A stretch of 52,651 nucleotides of DNA from Campylobacteraceae bacterium (GCA_012519705.1 JAAYPR010000049.1:1-52651); one strand, 5' to 3'; shown: positions 25,863 to 34,374, counted from the first letter of the stretch. The notes: generated by a model from the letters alone, not told the origin. Translations and numbers: made by a program.

Positions 25863-27128
25863 ATGAAACAGACAATTACAGAGAAAATTTTTAGCGAACA
25901 CGTGGGTAGAGAAGTTCACGCTGGGCAAATCGTTACAAGTAAAATCGACATGGTTATAGGAAACGACATCACTACTCCTATCTCTATTAGAGCTTTTAGG
26001 GAAAGCGGTGCGAAAAAACTAGCAAATCCAGATGGTTTTTCTATAGTGATGGATCACTACATCCCAGCAAAGGATATCCTGAGTGCAAATCAGGCAAAAA
26101 TTTCAAGAGATTTTGCTTATGAGCATGATTTAAAGTATTTCTTTGATGAAAAAGATATGGGGATAGAGCACGCCCTGCTTCCTGAAAAAGGGCTTGTAAT
26201 ACCAGGTGACGTTATCATCGGTGCTGACTCACACACCTGTACACATGGTGCTTTAGGGGCGTTTTCAACAGGTATGGGAAGTACGGATTTAGCTTATGCG
26301 ATGATTACAGGTGAAAACTGGTTTAAAGTTCCACCGTCAATCAAAGTAGTTTTCACAGGAAAACCGGGCGAACATATTTACGGAAAAGATTTAATCTTAG
26401 AAGTTATTAGACAAATCGGTGTTGATGGTGCACTTTATCAAGCACTAGAGTTCACAGGCGATGCGATAGCTCATCTTGATATGGATAGTAGATTTAGCCT
26501 TTGTAATATGGCTATTGAAGCTGGTGGAAAGAGCGGTATAATCGCAGTTGATGATGTGACAAAAGAGTTTCTAAAAGATAAAACTTTAAGAGCTGAACCA
26601 AAATACCACTACTCAGATGAGGGTGCCTCTTACGCAAGAGTTTTAGAGATAGACGTTAGCAAGCTTGACCCAGTTATCGCTTATCCATTTTTACCAAGCA
26701 ACGGTAAAAGCGTTAGAGAAGCGGTAAAGGATGATATTCCAATCGACCAAGCATTTATCGGAAGTTGTACAAACGGAAGACTAAGTGACTTAAGAATAGC
26801 AGCGGAAATTTTAAAGGGCAAAAGAGTAGCTAAAAAAACTAGACTTATCATCACCCCAGCAACTCAGAAAATTTTCCTTCAAGCACAAAAAGAGGGTTTA
26901 ATGGATATCTTTGTTGAAGCAGGGGCTGTTGTAAGCAACCCAACATGTGGTGCATGCCTTGGTGGATATATGGGAATTTTAGGTGATGGGGAGAGATGCG
27001 TTTCTACAACAAATAGAAACTTTGTTGGTAGAATGGGTGCAAGAACAAGTGAAATTTACCTTGCAAACTCAGCCGTAGCAGCAGCGAGTGCTATAGCTGG
27101 AAAGATAGTTGACCCAAGGGATATTTAA
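25863..27128 (+). CDS. leuC: 3-isopropylmalate dehydratase large subunit
   Basis: LeuC with LeuD isomerises 2- to 3-isopropylmalate in leucine synthesis. The 421-residue aconitase-fold protein has DSHTCTHGALGAFSTGMGSTDLA and GSCTNGR. It also has NPTCGACLGG, supplying three cysteines for the 4Fe-4S cluster. It belongs to the shorter, about 420-residue LeuC branch that also includes homoaconitase-type enzymes. leuD is not adjacent; mobA follows. Confidence 0.92.
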   Translation: MKQTITEKIFSEHVGREVHAGQIVTSKIDMVIGNDITTPISIRAFRESGAKKLANPDGFSIVMDHYIPAKDILSANQAKISRDFAYEHDLKYFFDEKDMGIEHALLPEKGLVIPGDVIIGADSHTCTHGALGAFSTGMGSTDLAYAMITGENWFKVPPSIKVVFTGKPGEHIYGKDLILEVIRQIGVDGALYQALEFTGDAIAHLDMDSRFSLCNMAIEAGGKSGIIAVDDVTKEFLKDKTLRAEPKYHYSDEGASYARVLEIDVSKLDPVIAYPFLPSNGKSVREAVKDDIPIDQAFIGSCTNGRLSDLRIAAEILKGKRVAKKTRLIITPATQKIFLQAQKEGLMDIFVEAGAVVSNPTCGACLGGYMGILGDGERCVSTTNRNFVGRMGARTSEIYLANSAVAAASAIAGKIVDPRDI

Positions 27129-27165
27129 GATAAGAGATTTTTGAGCAAGAGATAAGGAAAAAGCT

Positions 27166-27735
27166 TTGAAATTTGAAATTTGCGTGATACTTGGTGGTGG
27201 CAAAAGTTCGCGAATGGGAAGGGATAAAACCCTTCTTCCATTTGGCGAATATCCAACCCTTACGCACTATCAGTTTGATAAATTTAGTAAGATTTTTGAC
27301 TCGGTTTTTGTTAGTTCAAAAGTCCAAAAATTTGAGCCAAGTCTACCTTTGATAAAAGATGCATTTGAAGACTACACGCCGATGGGGGCTTTATACTCAG
27401 TATTATCAAATTTCAAAGACAGAGCTATTTTTATAATACCGGCTGATATGCCATTTGTTAAATTTGAGACCATAGGGAAGCTTTATGATGAGTTTGAGGA
27501 AATTTGTGTAGCAAGAGATGATAAATTTACTCATAGTTTGTGTGGGTTTTATAGTTCAAGCTTAGCAAATTTGGCTTTAGAGTTTTATCAAAAAGATATG
27601 CATAAAATTTCAAATTTATTTGATAAGGCTAAATTTAAAAGTATAAAGTTCGAAGATTCGGAGCAGTTTTTTAACGTAAACTATCCAGATGAGTACGAAA
27701 AGTCAAAAGAAATTTACAAAAGTATAAAAATATAA
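27166..27735 (+). CDS. mobA: molybdenum cofactor guanylyltransferase MobA
   Basis: MobA attaches GMP to molybdopterin to form the guanine dinucleotide cofactor used by formate dehydrogenase and nitrate reductase types. The 189-residue protein has the nucleotide-binding loop GGGKSSRMGRDK (residues 10-21), LLPFG and IIPADMPFV. The start is TTG after AAGGAAAAAGC. It lies 37 bases after leuC. Confidence 0.92.
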   Translation: MKFEICVILGGGKSSRMGRDKTLLPFGEYPTLTHYQFDKFSKIFDSVFVSSKVQKFEPSLPLIKDAFEDYTPMGALYSVLSNFKDRAIFIIPADMPFVKFETIGKLYDEFEEICVARDDKFTHSLCGFYSSSLANLALEFYQKDMHKISNLFDKAKFKSIKFEDSEQFFNVNYPDEYEKSKEIYKSIKI

Positions 27736-27769
27736 AAACAAAAGTGCAAAAACACAAAAAAGGAAAAAA

Positions 27770-28777
27770 GTGAAAAAGATTATCTGTTTATCTATGGTGT
27801 GTGCAAGTTTTCTATTTGCCCAGACTAGAGATGAGATTTTACAAAAAGCTATGGAGTTTGAAGCGAACGGTGACTATAAAAACGCTATGCTTTATTATAA
27901 AAAACTAGCTCTTCCAGATGCGAGCATGGGCTATGACAAAGCATTAGCAAGTTCAGGTGGTGTAGATAGTAAAACTACAAATTTAGAAACTCAAGAGATA
28001 GCACAAGCTAACTATCAAAACTACCAAACAACCGCCTCTTACGCAACCACTTCAAAACAGAGTGAAAAATCACTTTATCCAACAGCAGGCGGAGATGAAT
28101 GGGCTTATATCTATAAGCCTAACTATTTTGGTTACGCTTACGACACTCACGACACAGCCGATAGAAAGCAAGGTGAGATTAAATTCCAAATCAGTGCTCA
28201 AAAGCCACTATTTGACAACTTACTAGGACTTGATGAGACATGGACTTTTGCCTATACTCAAACATCTTTTTGGCAGGCACATATGGAGTCGTGGCCGTTT
28301 AGGACAACAAACTATGAACCTGAGTTTTTTGTAACTATTCCAGCTAATTATTGGGGGCTTGACTACTGGAGAGTTGGGTTAAGTCATGAGTCAAATGGCA
28401 AAGGCGGTGTAGAGTCAAGAAGCTGGAACAAAGCATATCTTCAAACAAGTTTTGCTTTAGGAAATTTGAGAATTACGCCAACTGTTTGGCACTCATTTGG
28501 ACTTGATGATTACAACAAAGACATTAGGCAGTATATGGGATATGGCGATATAAAATTTGATTATGATATAAACAAACACAGAATTAGTGCCTTACTTAGA
28601 AACAACTTACGTTTTGATAGTGAAAATAGAGGAGCTTTAGAGCTAAATTGGTATTTTCCGCTATTTAAAGATACATATGGGTTTGTCCAGTATTTTACAG
28701 GATATGGAGAGAGTTTAGAAGACTATAACCGTCATGTTGATAAAGGCATGATAGGTATAGCTATTATTAATAAGTAA
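27770..28777 (+). CDS. pldA: outer-membrane phospholipase A PldA
   Basis: This 335-residue enzyme hydrolyses phospholipids in the outer membrane as a calcium-dependent dimer. The signal peptide is residues 1-17. Residues about 20-50 (RDEILQKAMEFEANGDYKNAMLYYKKLA) form a TPR-like helical extension before the barrel. The catalytic motif LSHESNGKGG places H206 and S208 as the active-site pair with N209. The start is GTG after AAGGAAAAAA. Outer-membrane phospholipase is linked to hemolysis in Campylobacter species. Confidence 0.92.
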   Translation: MKKIICLSMVCASFLFAQTRDEILQKAMEFEANGDYKNAMLYYKKLALPDASMGYDKALASSGGVDSKTTNLETQEIAQANYQNYQTTASYATTSKQSEKSLYPTAGGDEWAYIYKPNYFGYAYDTHDTADRKQGEIKFQISAQKPLFDNLLGLDETWTFAYTQTSFWQAHMESWPFRTTNYEPEFFVTIPANYWGLDYWRVGLSHESNGKGGVESRSWNKAYLQTSFALGNLRITPTVWHSFGLDDYNKDIRQYMGYGDIKFDYDINKHRISALLRNNLRFDSENRGALELNWYFPLFKDTYGFVQYFTGYGESLEDYNRHVDKGMIGIAIINK

Positions 28778-28800
28778 TTACCAACATAGGAGGAAACACC

Positions 28801-30177
28801 ATGAGTGGAATTTGGTTAGTTGTCGCTTTGTTTGTAGCGATTGTTTTAGTTGTTTATATGATAGCAAAGCTTAGAGTGCATGCATTCTTAGCTTTGATGA
28901 GCGTTGCGTTACTGCTTGCTATAGTTGTGGGAATTCCACTTGCAAAAATTCCAGGTATTGTTGGAGATGGATTTAGTGGTATTTTTAAAAGTATCGGTAT
29001 AGTTATCATCTTTGGAGCGCTCATTGGAACGATACTAGAAAAAACCGGTGCTGCTTTAAAGCTAGCTGATATGGTCGTGGGCTTTGTTGGTGAGAAAAAG
29101 CCAAACTTAGCTATGCTTATGATGGGTTGGATAGTTGGAATTCCAGTGTTTTGTGATAGTGGTTATGTTGTTTTAAACCCTATTAGAAAAGCTCTAGCTC
29201 AAAAAATAGCCGCCGCAAACCCTGTTGGCATGGCGGTTGCTTTAAGTGGCGGGCTTTATATCTCTCACGTTTTAATCCCCCCAACCCCAGGGCCGATCGC
29301 AGCTGCTGGAGCAGTAGGACTTGGAGAGCAACTTCTTTTAGTTATCTTAATGGGCGTTGCTGTTAGCATCCCAGTTTTAACAGCACTTTATTTTGTCTCT
29401 TTAAAAATCGGAAACAAAGTTGAACTAAACGACAGCGATAAAAAAGAGATAGTTAAAACTTATGAAGAGTTAAAAGCTGGTTTTGGCGAACTTCCAAACG
29501 GTTGGAATGCTATTATGCCTATTTTAGCACCGATTTTCTTTATGGCTTTAGGCTCAGTTGCGGCTATTTTAAAAGTAGGTGGATTTTTAGGTAGTTTACT
29601 AGCGTTTTTAGGAGCTCCTATCATCGCTCTTGCGATTGGCGTTCTGTTTGGTGTTTACCAGCTTTATAGTTGTGGAAAACTAGCTGAGTTTAGCGAGATA
29701 ACAGAAGAGAGTTTAAAAGTAGTTGGACCTATTATCTTCATCACAGCAGCGGGTGGAGTGCTAGGTAAGGTTATTACAGAGGCTGGATTTGTTACATTTA
29801 TGAAAGAAAATGCGGCTACTATCGCAACTGTTGGAATTTTCTTCCCGTTTATCATCTCAGCTATTTTAAAAACAGCTCAAGGCTCATCAACAGTTGCTAT
29901 CGTAACGACAGCTTCTATCATGGGTTCATATCTAGATCCAAACTCTATGATGGCAGTTTTAGAGCTAAACACAGCAGTTGGAGCAGCACTTTGTGTTATG
30001 GCGATAGGATGTGGCTCGATGTGTGTATCTCACGCAAACGATAGTTACTTTTGGGTTGTGACAAATTTCACAGAGCTTTCACCACAGCAAGGTTATAAAA
30101 CTCAAACTTTGATGACGTTTATCATAGGACTTGCTGGAATGGCAACTGTTTATATCTATTCACTACTTTTACTGTGA
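28801..30177 (+). CDS. GntP-family permease, probably for glycerate or a sugar acid
   Basis: This 458-residue inner-membrane protein has 12 or more helices. It carries GntP-family segments such as GALIGTILEKTGAA, IPVFCDSGYVVLNPI, LIPPTPGPIAAAGAVG and ILKTAQGSSTVA. The family imports gluconate and related acids with protons. The next gene, nine bases on, encodes glycerate kinase, so D-glycerate is the most likely substrate. That is inferred from context. Confidence 0.88.
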   Translation: MSGIWLVVALFVAIVLVVYMIAKLRVHAFLALMSVALLLAIVVGIPLAKIPGIVGDGFSGIFKSIGIVIIFGALIGTILEKTGAALKLADMVVGFVGEKKPNLAMLMMGWIVGIPVFCDSGYVVLNPIRKALAQKIAAANPVGMAVALSGGLYISHVLIPPTPGPIAAAGAVGLGEQLLLVILMGVAVSIPVLTALYFVSLKIGNKVELNDSDKKEIVKTYEELKAGFGELPNGWNAIMPILAPIFFMALGSVAAILKVGGFLGSLLAFLGAPIIALAIGVLFGVYQLYSCGKLAEFSEITEESLKVVGPIIFITAAGGVLGKVITEAGFVTFMKENAATIATVGIFFPFIISAILKTAQGSSTVAIVTTASIMGSYLDPNSMMAVLELNTAVGAALCVMAIGCGSMCVSHANDSYFWVVTNFTELSPQQGYKTQTLMTFIIGLAGMATVYIYSLLLL

Positions 30178-30185
30178 GATGAGAG

Positions 30186-31316
30186 ATGAGAGTTTTAGTA
30201 GCGATTGACTCTTTTAAAGGTTCTGTTAGCTCACTTGAAGCAGGAGAGGCGATAAAAGAGGGTATCGAAGAGCTTTCCAAAAGCGTTGAGATTATCCCTA
30301 TCGCTGATGGCGGAGAGGGAAGTGTGGAAGCTATGGTAACAGCTTTGGGGGCGAAATTTGTAAGTGTTAAAACTCTTGACCCGCTTGGTAGAGAGATGGT
30401 AGCAGAGTATGCTATCAAGGGTGAGCTTGCCATTTTAGAGATGGCAAGCTCATCTGGCATCACGCTTTTAACCGACGAAGAGAGAAACCCAAATTTAACT
30501 TCAACTTACGGCTTTGGGCTTATGATAAAAGATGCGATTTTAAAAGGTGCTAGGAAATTCATCGTAGGCATTGGCGGAAGTGCTACAAATGACGCTGGAA
30601 CAGGGATGCTAGAGGCTTTAGGCTTTGAGTTTTTTGATGAAAATGGAAATTTACTTAAAGGTAAAGGCGAGAGCTTAGTAAAAATAGCCAAAATTTCTAG
30701 CCAAAAAGTAATACCTGAGCTAAAAGAGTGTGAGTTTGAAGTCGCATGTGATGTAAATAACCCACTTTTTGGCACAAACGGAGCGGCTCATATTTATGGA
30801 CCTCAAAAAGGTGCGGACGAAGAGATGGTAAAAAGTCTCGACGCTGGACTAGAAAGCTTTGCTGAGGTTACGGCGGAGTTTAGCGGTATAGATAACTCAG
30901 GTCTTTCTGGAAGCGGTGCGGCCGGTGGGCTAGGCTTTGGGTTTGTAAGTTTTCTAAACTCTAAGCTTTTAAGAGGGTTTGAAATCATCGCAAAAGTTGT
31001 AGGGCTTGAAGAGGCTATAAAAAGAGCTGACTTAGTCATCACAGGCGAGGGAAAGCTCGACTATCAAAGCGTGATGGGAAAAACCCCAAGCGAAGTTGCA
31101 AAACTAGCTAAAAAGCACGGTAAGATAGTCGTAGCATTAGGCGGAACTGTAAGCGGGGATGCTAGAAGTCTAAACGAGTATGTAGACGCATACTTTTCTA
31201 TCCTAAACGAGCCGATAACATTAAAAGAAGCGATGAGCAAGGAAGTTACTAAGGCAAATTTGACTAAAACTTCAGAAGAGCTTGCAAGACTTGTTTTAGC
31301 ATGTAGAAAATTCTAG
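30186..31316 (+). CDS. glxK: glycerate kinase (GlxK/GarK family)
   Basis: The 376-residue enzyme phosphorylates D-glycerate with ATP. Family segments are the N-terminal VAIDSFKGSVSSLEAGEAI, IADGGEGSVEAM, VGIGGSATNDAGTGMLEALG and LVITGEGKLDYQS. GarK/GlxK-type members mostly form 2-phosphoglycerate, which would enter glycolysis at enolase (eno, also in this window). It is paired with the GntP permease. Confidence 0.92.
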   Translation: MRVLVAIDSFKGSVSSLEAGEAIKEGIEELSKSVEIIPIADGGEGSVEAMVTALGAKFVSVKTLDPLGREMVAEYAIKGELAILEMASSSGITLLTDEERNPNLTSTYGFGLMIKDAILKGARKFIVGIGGSATNDAGTGMLEALGFEFFDENGNLLKGKGESLVKIAKISSQKVIPELKECEFEVACDVNNPLFGTNGAAHIYGPQKGADEEMVKSLDAGLESFAEVTAEFSGIDNSGLSGSGAAGGLGFGFVSFLNSKLLRGFEIIAKVVGLEEAIKRADLVITGEGKLDYQSVMGKTPSEVAKLAKKHGKIVVALGGTVSGDARSLNEYVDAYFSILNEPITLKEAMSKEVTKANLTKTSEELARLVLACRKF

Positions 31317-31335
31317 CATAAGCTTTATGCTAGAA
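31311..31335 (+). terminator. terminator overlapping the glxK stop codon
   Basis: A perfect 11-bp stem (TTCTAGCATAA with TTATGCTAGAA) and a 3-base loop precede TTTCTTTTT. The TAG stop of glxK lies inside the 5' arm. Confidence 0.85.
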
Positions 31336-31361
31336 TTTCTTTTTAAAAAAGGAGCTAGATG

Positions 31362-31577
31362 ATGAAAACTATAACTATAAAAGCGAGTGAGAGTTTTTTA
31401 AAAAAGGCTGTTGAAATTTTGGTTGATTTGGCAAATTGCGAAAATGAAGAGGTTAGTTTTGAGATTTTAGATACAGAACTAAACCCTGAAGATGAAGCAG
31501 GGTTTCAAAATATTTTAGATAAATACAAAGCTTAGTGGCGAACTTAGCGAGGTACTAAATTTCATTATATAATATTT
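31362..31577 (+). pseudogene. decayed antitoxin remnant without toxin
   Basis: An ATG after AAAGGAG opens a 57-codon frame whose N-terminus (MKTITIKASESFLKKAVEIL) matches the antitoxins just downstream. The frame ends at TAG (31533-31535). Reading on in another frame from about 31530 restores a plausible continuation (KLSGELSEVLNF), so a one-base frameshift truncated it. No toxin frame follows before the next unit. It is a relic of the same family as the two TA pairs that follow. Confidence 0.6.
31568..31573 (+). promoter_or_regulatory. -10 element of the first TA pair
   Basis: TATAAT lies 53 bases before the antitoxin start. The stretch from about 31583 to 31650 is almost repeated at 32150-32219 before the second pair. 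Confidence 0.4.
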
Positions 31578-31625
31578 AGGCGTGTTAGCTAAAATACCCA
31601 CAAAACACTCTAAAAGGAGAAAGCT

Positions 31626-31877
31626 ATGCAAACCATAACTATACAAGCAGAAAACAGCACCATAGATAAAATTTTAAGTTTTATCAAAGAAAAGAAGCTA
31701 GATATAAATTTAGTTAGTAAAAATGATGATGAATTTTTGGAGTTTAGCCCTGAAGATGAAGCTAAATTTCGCGATACTTTGGATAGATACCACAAAGGCG
31801 AGCTAAATTTTATAAGTTTTGAAGAGTCAAAAGCTAAAAGCTTGGAGTTTTTAAAAAGCTTGGGTGCTGATATATGA
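31626..31877 (+). CDS. type II antitoxin, TA pair 1
   Basis: This is an 83-residue acidic protein. It begins MQTITIQ, like three other small proteins in this window, and ends in a charged helix (FRDTLDRYHKGELNFISFEESKAKS) resembling the toxin-wrapping tail of such antitoxins. It overlaps the toxin by four bases (ATGA). Family membership is inferred from pairing with a RelE/ParE toxin; I see no clear DNA-binding motif, though the N-terminal strand could pair in a dimer. Confidence 0.75.
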   Translation: MQTITIQAENSTIDKILSFIKEKKLDINLVSKNDDEFLEFSPEDEAKFRDTLDRYHKGELNFISFEESKAKSLEFLKSLGADI

Positions 31878-32152
31878 AAATCATCATAAAAGAGAGATTT
31901 AACGATGAGCTTAACGAGATACTAGCTTTCATCGCAAAAGATAGCTTAGATGAAGCAGTTAAATTTTATGACAATGTTTATGATAAAATTCACACTATCC
32001 CATTTATGCCAAATCGTTTCCCCAAAAACCGTATCGCAAACCAAGAAAATATCAGAAATTTACTATTTAAAGGTTATATAATTCCATTTGTCATTAGCGA
32101 CGAAGCCATAGAAATTTTAGGAATTTATAAGCACAATGTTTGGGAATATTAG
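31874..32152 (+). CDS. RelE/ParE-family toxin, TA pair 1
   Basis: This is a 92-residue basic protein of the RelE/ParE fold. It has an N-terminal helix pair (RFNDELNEILAFIAKDSLDEAVKFYDNVYDKI). A C-terminal sheet contains FKGYIIPFVI and ILGIYKHNVWEY, a signature shared with the toxins at 32408 and 38339. Whether it cleaves mRNA or poisons gyrase cannot be read from sequence. Confidence 0.8.
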   Translation: MKIIIKERFNDELNEILAFIAKDSLDEAVKFYDNVYDKIHTIPFMPNRFPKNRIANQENIRNLLFKGYIIPFVISDEAIEILGIYKHNVWEY

Positions 32153-32189
32153 CTAAAATATCTACAAAACACTCTAAAAGGAGAAAACT

Positions 32190-32411
32190 ATGCAAACTAT
32201 AACTATACAAGCAAATGAGAGTTTTCTAAAAGAAGCCGTAGAGCTACTTAAAAATTTTGCAAAGAAAAGCAACGAAGAGATTGAAATTTCTTTTGATGAA
32301 TTTCCAGAGTATGAGAGTAGATTTGACGAGTATTTAGAAGATATAGAGGCTTTTGAAAAGGGCGAGCTAGAAGTTTATCCGCTTGGAACAGGCTGGAAAT
32401 ATCTAAAATGA
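32190..32411 (+). CDS. type II antitoxin, TA pair 2
   Basis: This is a 73-residue acidic protein beginning MQTITIQANESFLKEAVELL, a close paralogue of the remnant at 31362. Its upstream 40 bases nearly repeat those of pair 1 (both contain AAAACACTCTAAAAGGAGAAA), indicating tandem duplication of the unit. It overlaps its toxin by four bases. Confidence 0.75.
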   Translation: MQTITIQANESFLKEAVELLKNFAKKSNEEIEISFDEFPEYESRFDEYLEDIEAFEKGELEVYPLGTGWKYLK

Positions 32412-32674
32412 TAATTCAAACCGAAAGATTTAAAAACGAACTAAACGATATCATAGATTTTATAGCAAGAGATAGCGAGCGTAGAGCCATTAAATTCTCA
32501 AATGAGCTTTTTACTAGAGTTTCTATTTTAGATGATTTCCCATATATCGGACGCCAAGTAGATAGTAAAAACAAAAGAGAGTTTATTTACAAAGGTTATG
32601 TTATTCCTTATATTGTAAAAGGTGATGATATTTTAGTTTTAGGAATTTATAAACAAAATATTTGGAAACCTTAA
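32408..32674 (+). CDS. RelE/ParE-family toxin, TA pair 2
   Basis: This 88-residue toxin has RFKNELNDIIDFIARDSERRAIKFSNELFTRV and the C-terminal YKGYVIPYIV...LGIYKQNIWKP. It is paralogous to the toxins of pairs 1 and 3 but clearly diverged, so the copies are old or under pressure to stay distinct. Confidence 0.8.
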   Translation: MIIQTERFKNELNDIIDFIARDSERRAIKFSNELFTRVSILDDFPYIGRQVDSKNKREFIYKGYVIPYIVKGDDILVLGIYKQNIWKP

Positions 32675-32692
32675 GCGATAAATCTCTCATTA

Positions 32693-32721
32693 GTCATTAT
32701 TAGAAGTCGTGGTAATCTAAA
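32693..32721 (+). repeat. palindromic repeat copy A (degenerate)
   Basis: GTCATTATTAGAAG followed by GTGGTAATCTA keeps the ends of the dispersed repeat but has lost most of the core. It lies in the gap after TA pair 2. Confidence 0.4.
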
Positions 32722-32785
32722 GGCTAAATTAAAATAACCTCCCGAAATTAACTTCATAAAACAAAAATATCTTACCGCTCATCAT

Positions 32786-33064
32786 TCAAAATTTTTCATA
32801 AAATACTTTATTTATAAACATCTTTTTATGTAAAATTTTAACAACTAAAATCACAAGTTTATCATCTAAAATTTGAGCTAATATCCTATAGCCCCCACTT
32901 CTATATCTCCAAAGCCCCAGCAAATTCCCAGCTAAAGGCTTACCACCATCTTTTGGATTATCTAAACTCTCTATAAATCTTAGCTTTTTTAGAATTTGAA
33001 TTTGTGCGGCTTTATCAAGCTTGAAAAACTCTTTTTTAGCCCTGTCGTTGAGTTCAACTCTCAT
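32786..33064 (-). CDS. RelE-family toxin, minus-strand TA pair
   Basis: This is a 92-residue basic protein of the RelE type: MRVELNDRAKKEFFKLDKAAQIQILKKL, then KPLAGNLLGLWRYRSGGYRILAQI. It differs from the ParE-like toxins nearby and matches mRNA-cleaving RelE proteins better. It is translated after its antitoxin with a four-base overlap. Confidence 0.82.
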   Translation of the reverse strand: MRVELNDRAKKEFFKLDKAAQIQILKKLRFIESLDNPKDGGKPLAGNLLGLWRYRSGGYRILAQILDDKLVILVVKILHKKMFINKVFYEKF

Positions 33065-33273
33065 ACATCTAAGCCATAAAGAGCTGAAATTTCATCCAAA
33101 GAATAAGTTTTTTTATTTCTGCTCTCGTTTATGGATTTCATCGCTTCTTTATAGTCATCAAGCAAATTTCTAACCGCCTCTTGAAGATAGTAAGACTTTG
33201 TTCTTTTTGTCTCATCAATAAGCTGTTCAAATCTTTTGGCTAGCTCTTCATCTAGCCTGAATGATAGTTGCAT
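33061..33273 (-). CDS. ribbon-helix-helix antitoxin, minus-strand TA pair
   Basis: This 70-residue protein begins MQLSFRLDEELAKRFEQLIDETKRTKSYYLQEAVRNLLDDY, a CopG/Arc-type ribbon-helix-helix DNA-binding domain. The tail (KTYSLDEISALYGLD) should block the toxin. I start at the ATG at 33273 because AAGGA precedes it and the domain begins there; a longer frame to 33333 has no support. Confidence 0.82.
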   Translation of the reverse strand: MQLSFRLDEELAKRFEQLIDETKRTKSYYLQEAVRNLLDDYKEAMKSINESRNKKTYSLDEISALYGLDV

Positions 33274-33364
33274 AAAAAATCCTTTTTTGTATTTTTTATA
33301 ATATTTGTAAGGCAAGTATAAACAGACTATCATTAAAGGGGCTGAAAATTAAAACTTTTTTTAT

Positions 33365-33397
33365 CCGTCATTGCAAACGTTGCGAAGCAACATAGAT
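33365..33397 (+). repeat. palindromic repeat copy B
   Basis: CCGTCATTGCAAACG...GAAGCAACATAGAT keeps both ends, with a short altered core. It is the first in a cluster of four in a gene-free 500 bases. Confidence 0.6.
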
Positions 33398-33415
33398 ATT
33401 AAAATTCACTCTCCA

Positions 33416-33453
33416 TCCGCCATTACAAGGAACGAAGTAACGAAGTAATCTAG
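33416..33453 (+). repeat. palindromic repeat copy C
   Basis: The outer stem here is CATTAC/GTAAT instead of ATTGC/GCAAT, a paired change that keeps the fold. The core is the AGGAACGAAGTAACGAA type. Confidence 0.7.
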
Positions 33454-33509
33454 GCCTTAAAATTCTAAAGTTGTGTTTAGCAAATTTAACTACAAAATTC
33501 GCCTTTCAT

Positions 33510-33549
33510 CCGTCACTGCGAGTTTGCGTTAGCAAACGTGGCAATCTAG
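33510..33549 (+). repeat. palindromic repeat copy D
   Basis: The core is GTTTGC-GTTA-GCAAAC inside the ends CCGTCACTGCGA and GTGGCAATCTAG. Confidence 0.75.
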
Positions 33550-33616
33550 CTCTTGAAATTCTAAAGTGAAATTTAACAAATTTGGTTTTTGAAATTTCTT
33601 TAAATTTATAAATACT

Positions 33617-33770
33617 GTTTTTAGTTTGGCTCTTTGTGGTTATTTAAATTCGGGGACTGGATTGCTTCGTTTATTTCATAAGCTCGCAATGACGATAGAG
33701 AACTAAATTTATAATAACGGATAGAGAGTGAATTTTAAAAATGAAAAAATAAAATGAGTAGAATTTAAAA
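33617..33770 (-). repeat. inverted repeat, 3' flank of pilin 1
   Basis: Read on the minus strand, this block follows the pilin 1 terminator. It aligns through its length, with scattered changes and short indels, with the plus-strand block after pilin 2 (37238-37391). It includes repeat copy E. Confidence 0.75.
33657..33695 (-). repeat. palindromic repeat copy E
   Basis: Read on the minus strand, the core is CTTAT-GAA-ATAAA. It lies in the block downstream of pilin 1 and is the inverted counterpart of copy F downstream of pilin 2. Confidence 0.75.
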
Positions 33771-33794
33771 AGGCTCTGACCGAAGCCAGAGCCT
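33771..33794 (-). terminator. terminator of pilin 1
   Basis: On the minus strand an 8-bp GC-rich stem (AGGCTCTG with CAGAGCCT) is followed by TTTTTAAATTC. The stem differs entirely from the pilin 2 terminator, although the sequence right after both T-tracts is the same. Confidence 0.85.
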
Positions 33795-33834
33795 AAAAAG
33801 TAAGCCTTATCAAGCCTATACAAACAATCTTATC

Positions 33835-34254
33835 TTATTCGTATATGCCTGTTCCGCCAATTTTGATATCTTTATCTTTGTACTTATCCTTAAATGTTGG
33901 TATAGCATATAAAGCTTTACACAGTGAAGTTTCAGCATCCTTGCTAGTAACTTTTACAGAAGTAGCAGTCTCCCCAGCAGCCGTAACTTTATTTGTGCCA
34001 TTATAGTACGCTATATCTACACACGATTGAAGCTTTGTATTGTCCCAAGCTTTAATATCATTCATATTCACAGTTTCACCTTTTGCGACATATAGCGATG
34101 ACATCTCCGTTGTAGCTTGAGAGATAGCTGTGATAAGTGCCGCTGCCTCAGCATCATCTCTTGTAGCTGTTAGCCTTGGAATAGCAACTGCTGCTAAAAT
34201 ACCTAAAATTACGATCACGAAGATCAACTCAATCATTGTAAAACCTTTTTTCAT
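33835..34254 (-). CDS. type IV prepilin-like protein, pilin 1
   Basis: This 139-residue protein has a class-A prepilin leader, MKKG cut before F5. The hydrophobic assembly helix FTMIELIFVIVILGILAAVA follows, with E9 (mature E5). The first ~36 codons are nearly identical to pilin 2, including silent positions, while the remaining ~100 residues are unrelated. A cysteine pair (CVDIAYY, SLCKAL) may form the pilin disulfide. It could serve type IV-like pili or the competence/type II secretion pseudopilus. It reads away from the recombinase and TA genes. Confidence 0.9.
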   Translation of the reverse strand: MKKGFTMIELIFVIVILGILAAVAIPRLTATRDDAEAAALITAISQATTEMSSLYVAKGETVNMNDIKAWDNTKLQSCVDIAYYNGTNKVTAAGETATSVKVTSKDAETSLCKALYAIPTFKDKYKDKDIKIGGTGIYE

Positions 34255-34302
34255 GGTTTTCTCCTTTTAAATGAATTTACACTTTACATACTCTTAAGTA
34301 AA
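34146..34302 (-). repeat. inverted repeat, left arm (pilin 1 leader and N-terminus)
   Basis: These 157 bases match 36581-36736 in inverse orientation with about six differences, one of them a single-base indel. The arm covers about 47 bases of leader and the first ~36 codons of the pilin. The matching arm is about 2.28 kb away. Confidence 0.92.
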
Positions 34303-34339
34303 AACCATAAACCAAGCATTGAAATTTAGGTAAAAATGC

Positions 34340-34345
34340 TATAAT
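34340..34345 (+). promoter_or_regulatory. -10 element of the PIN-type TA pair
   Basis: TATAAT preceded by GC lies 29 bases before the antitoxin start, divergent from pilin 1. Confidence 0.5.
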
Positions 34346-34374
34346 GAAATGTAAAGTTTAAGAAAGGATTTATC

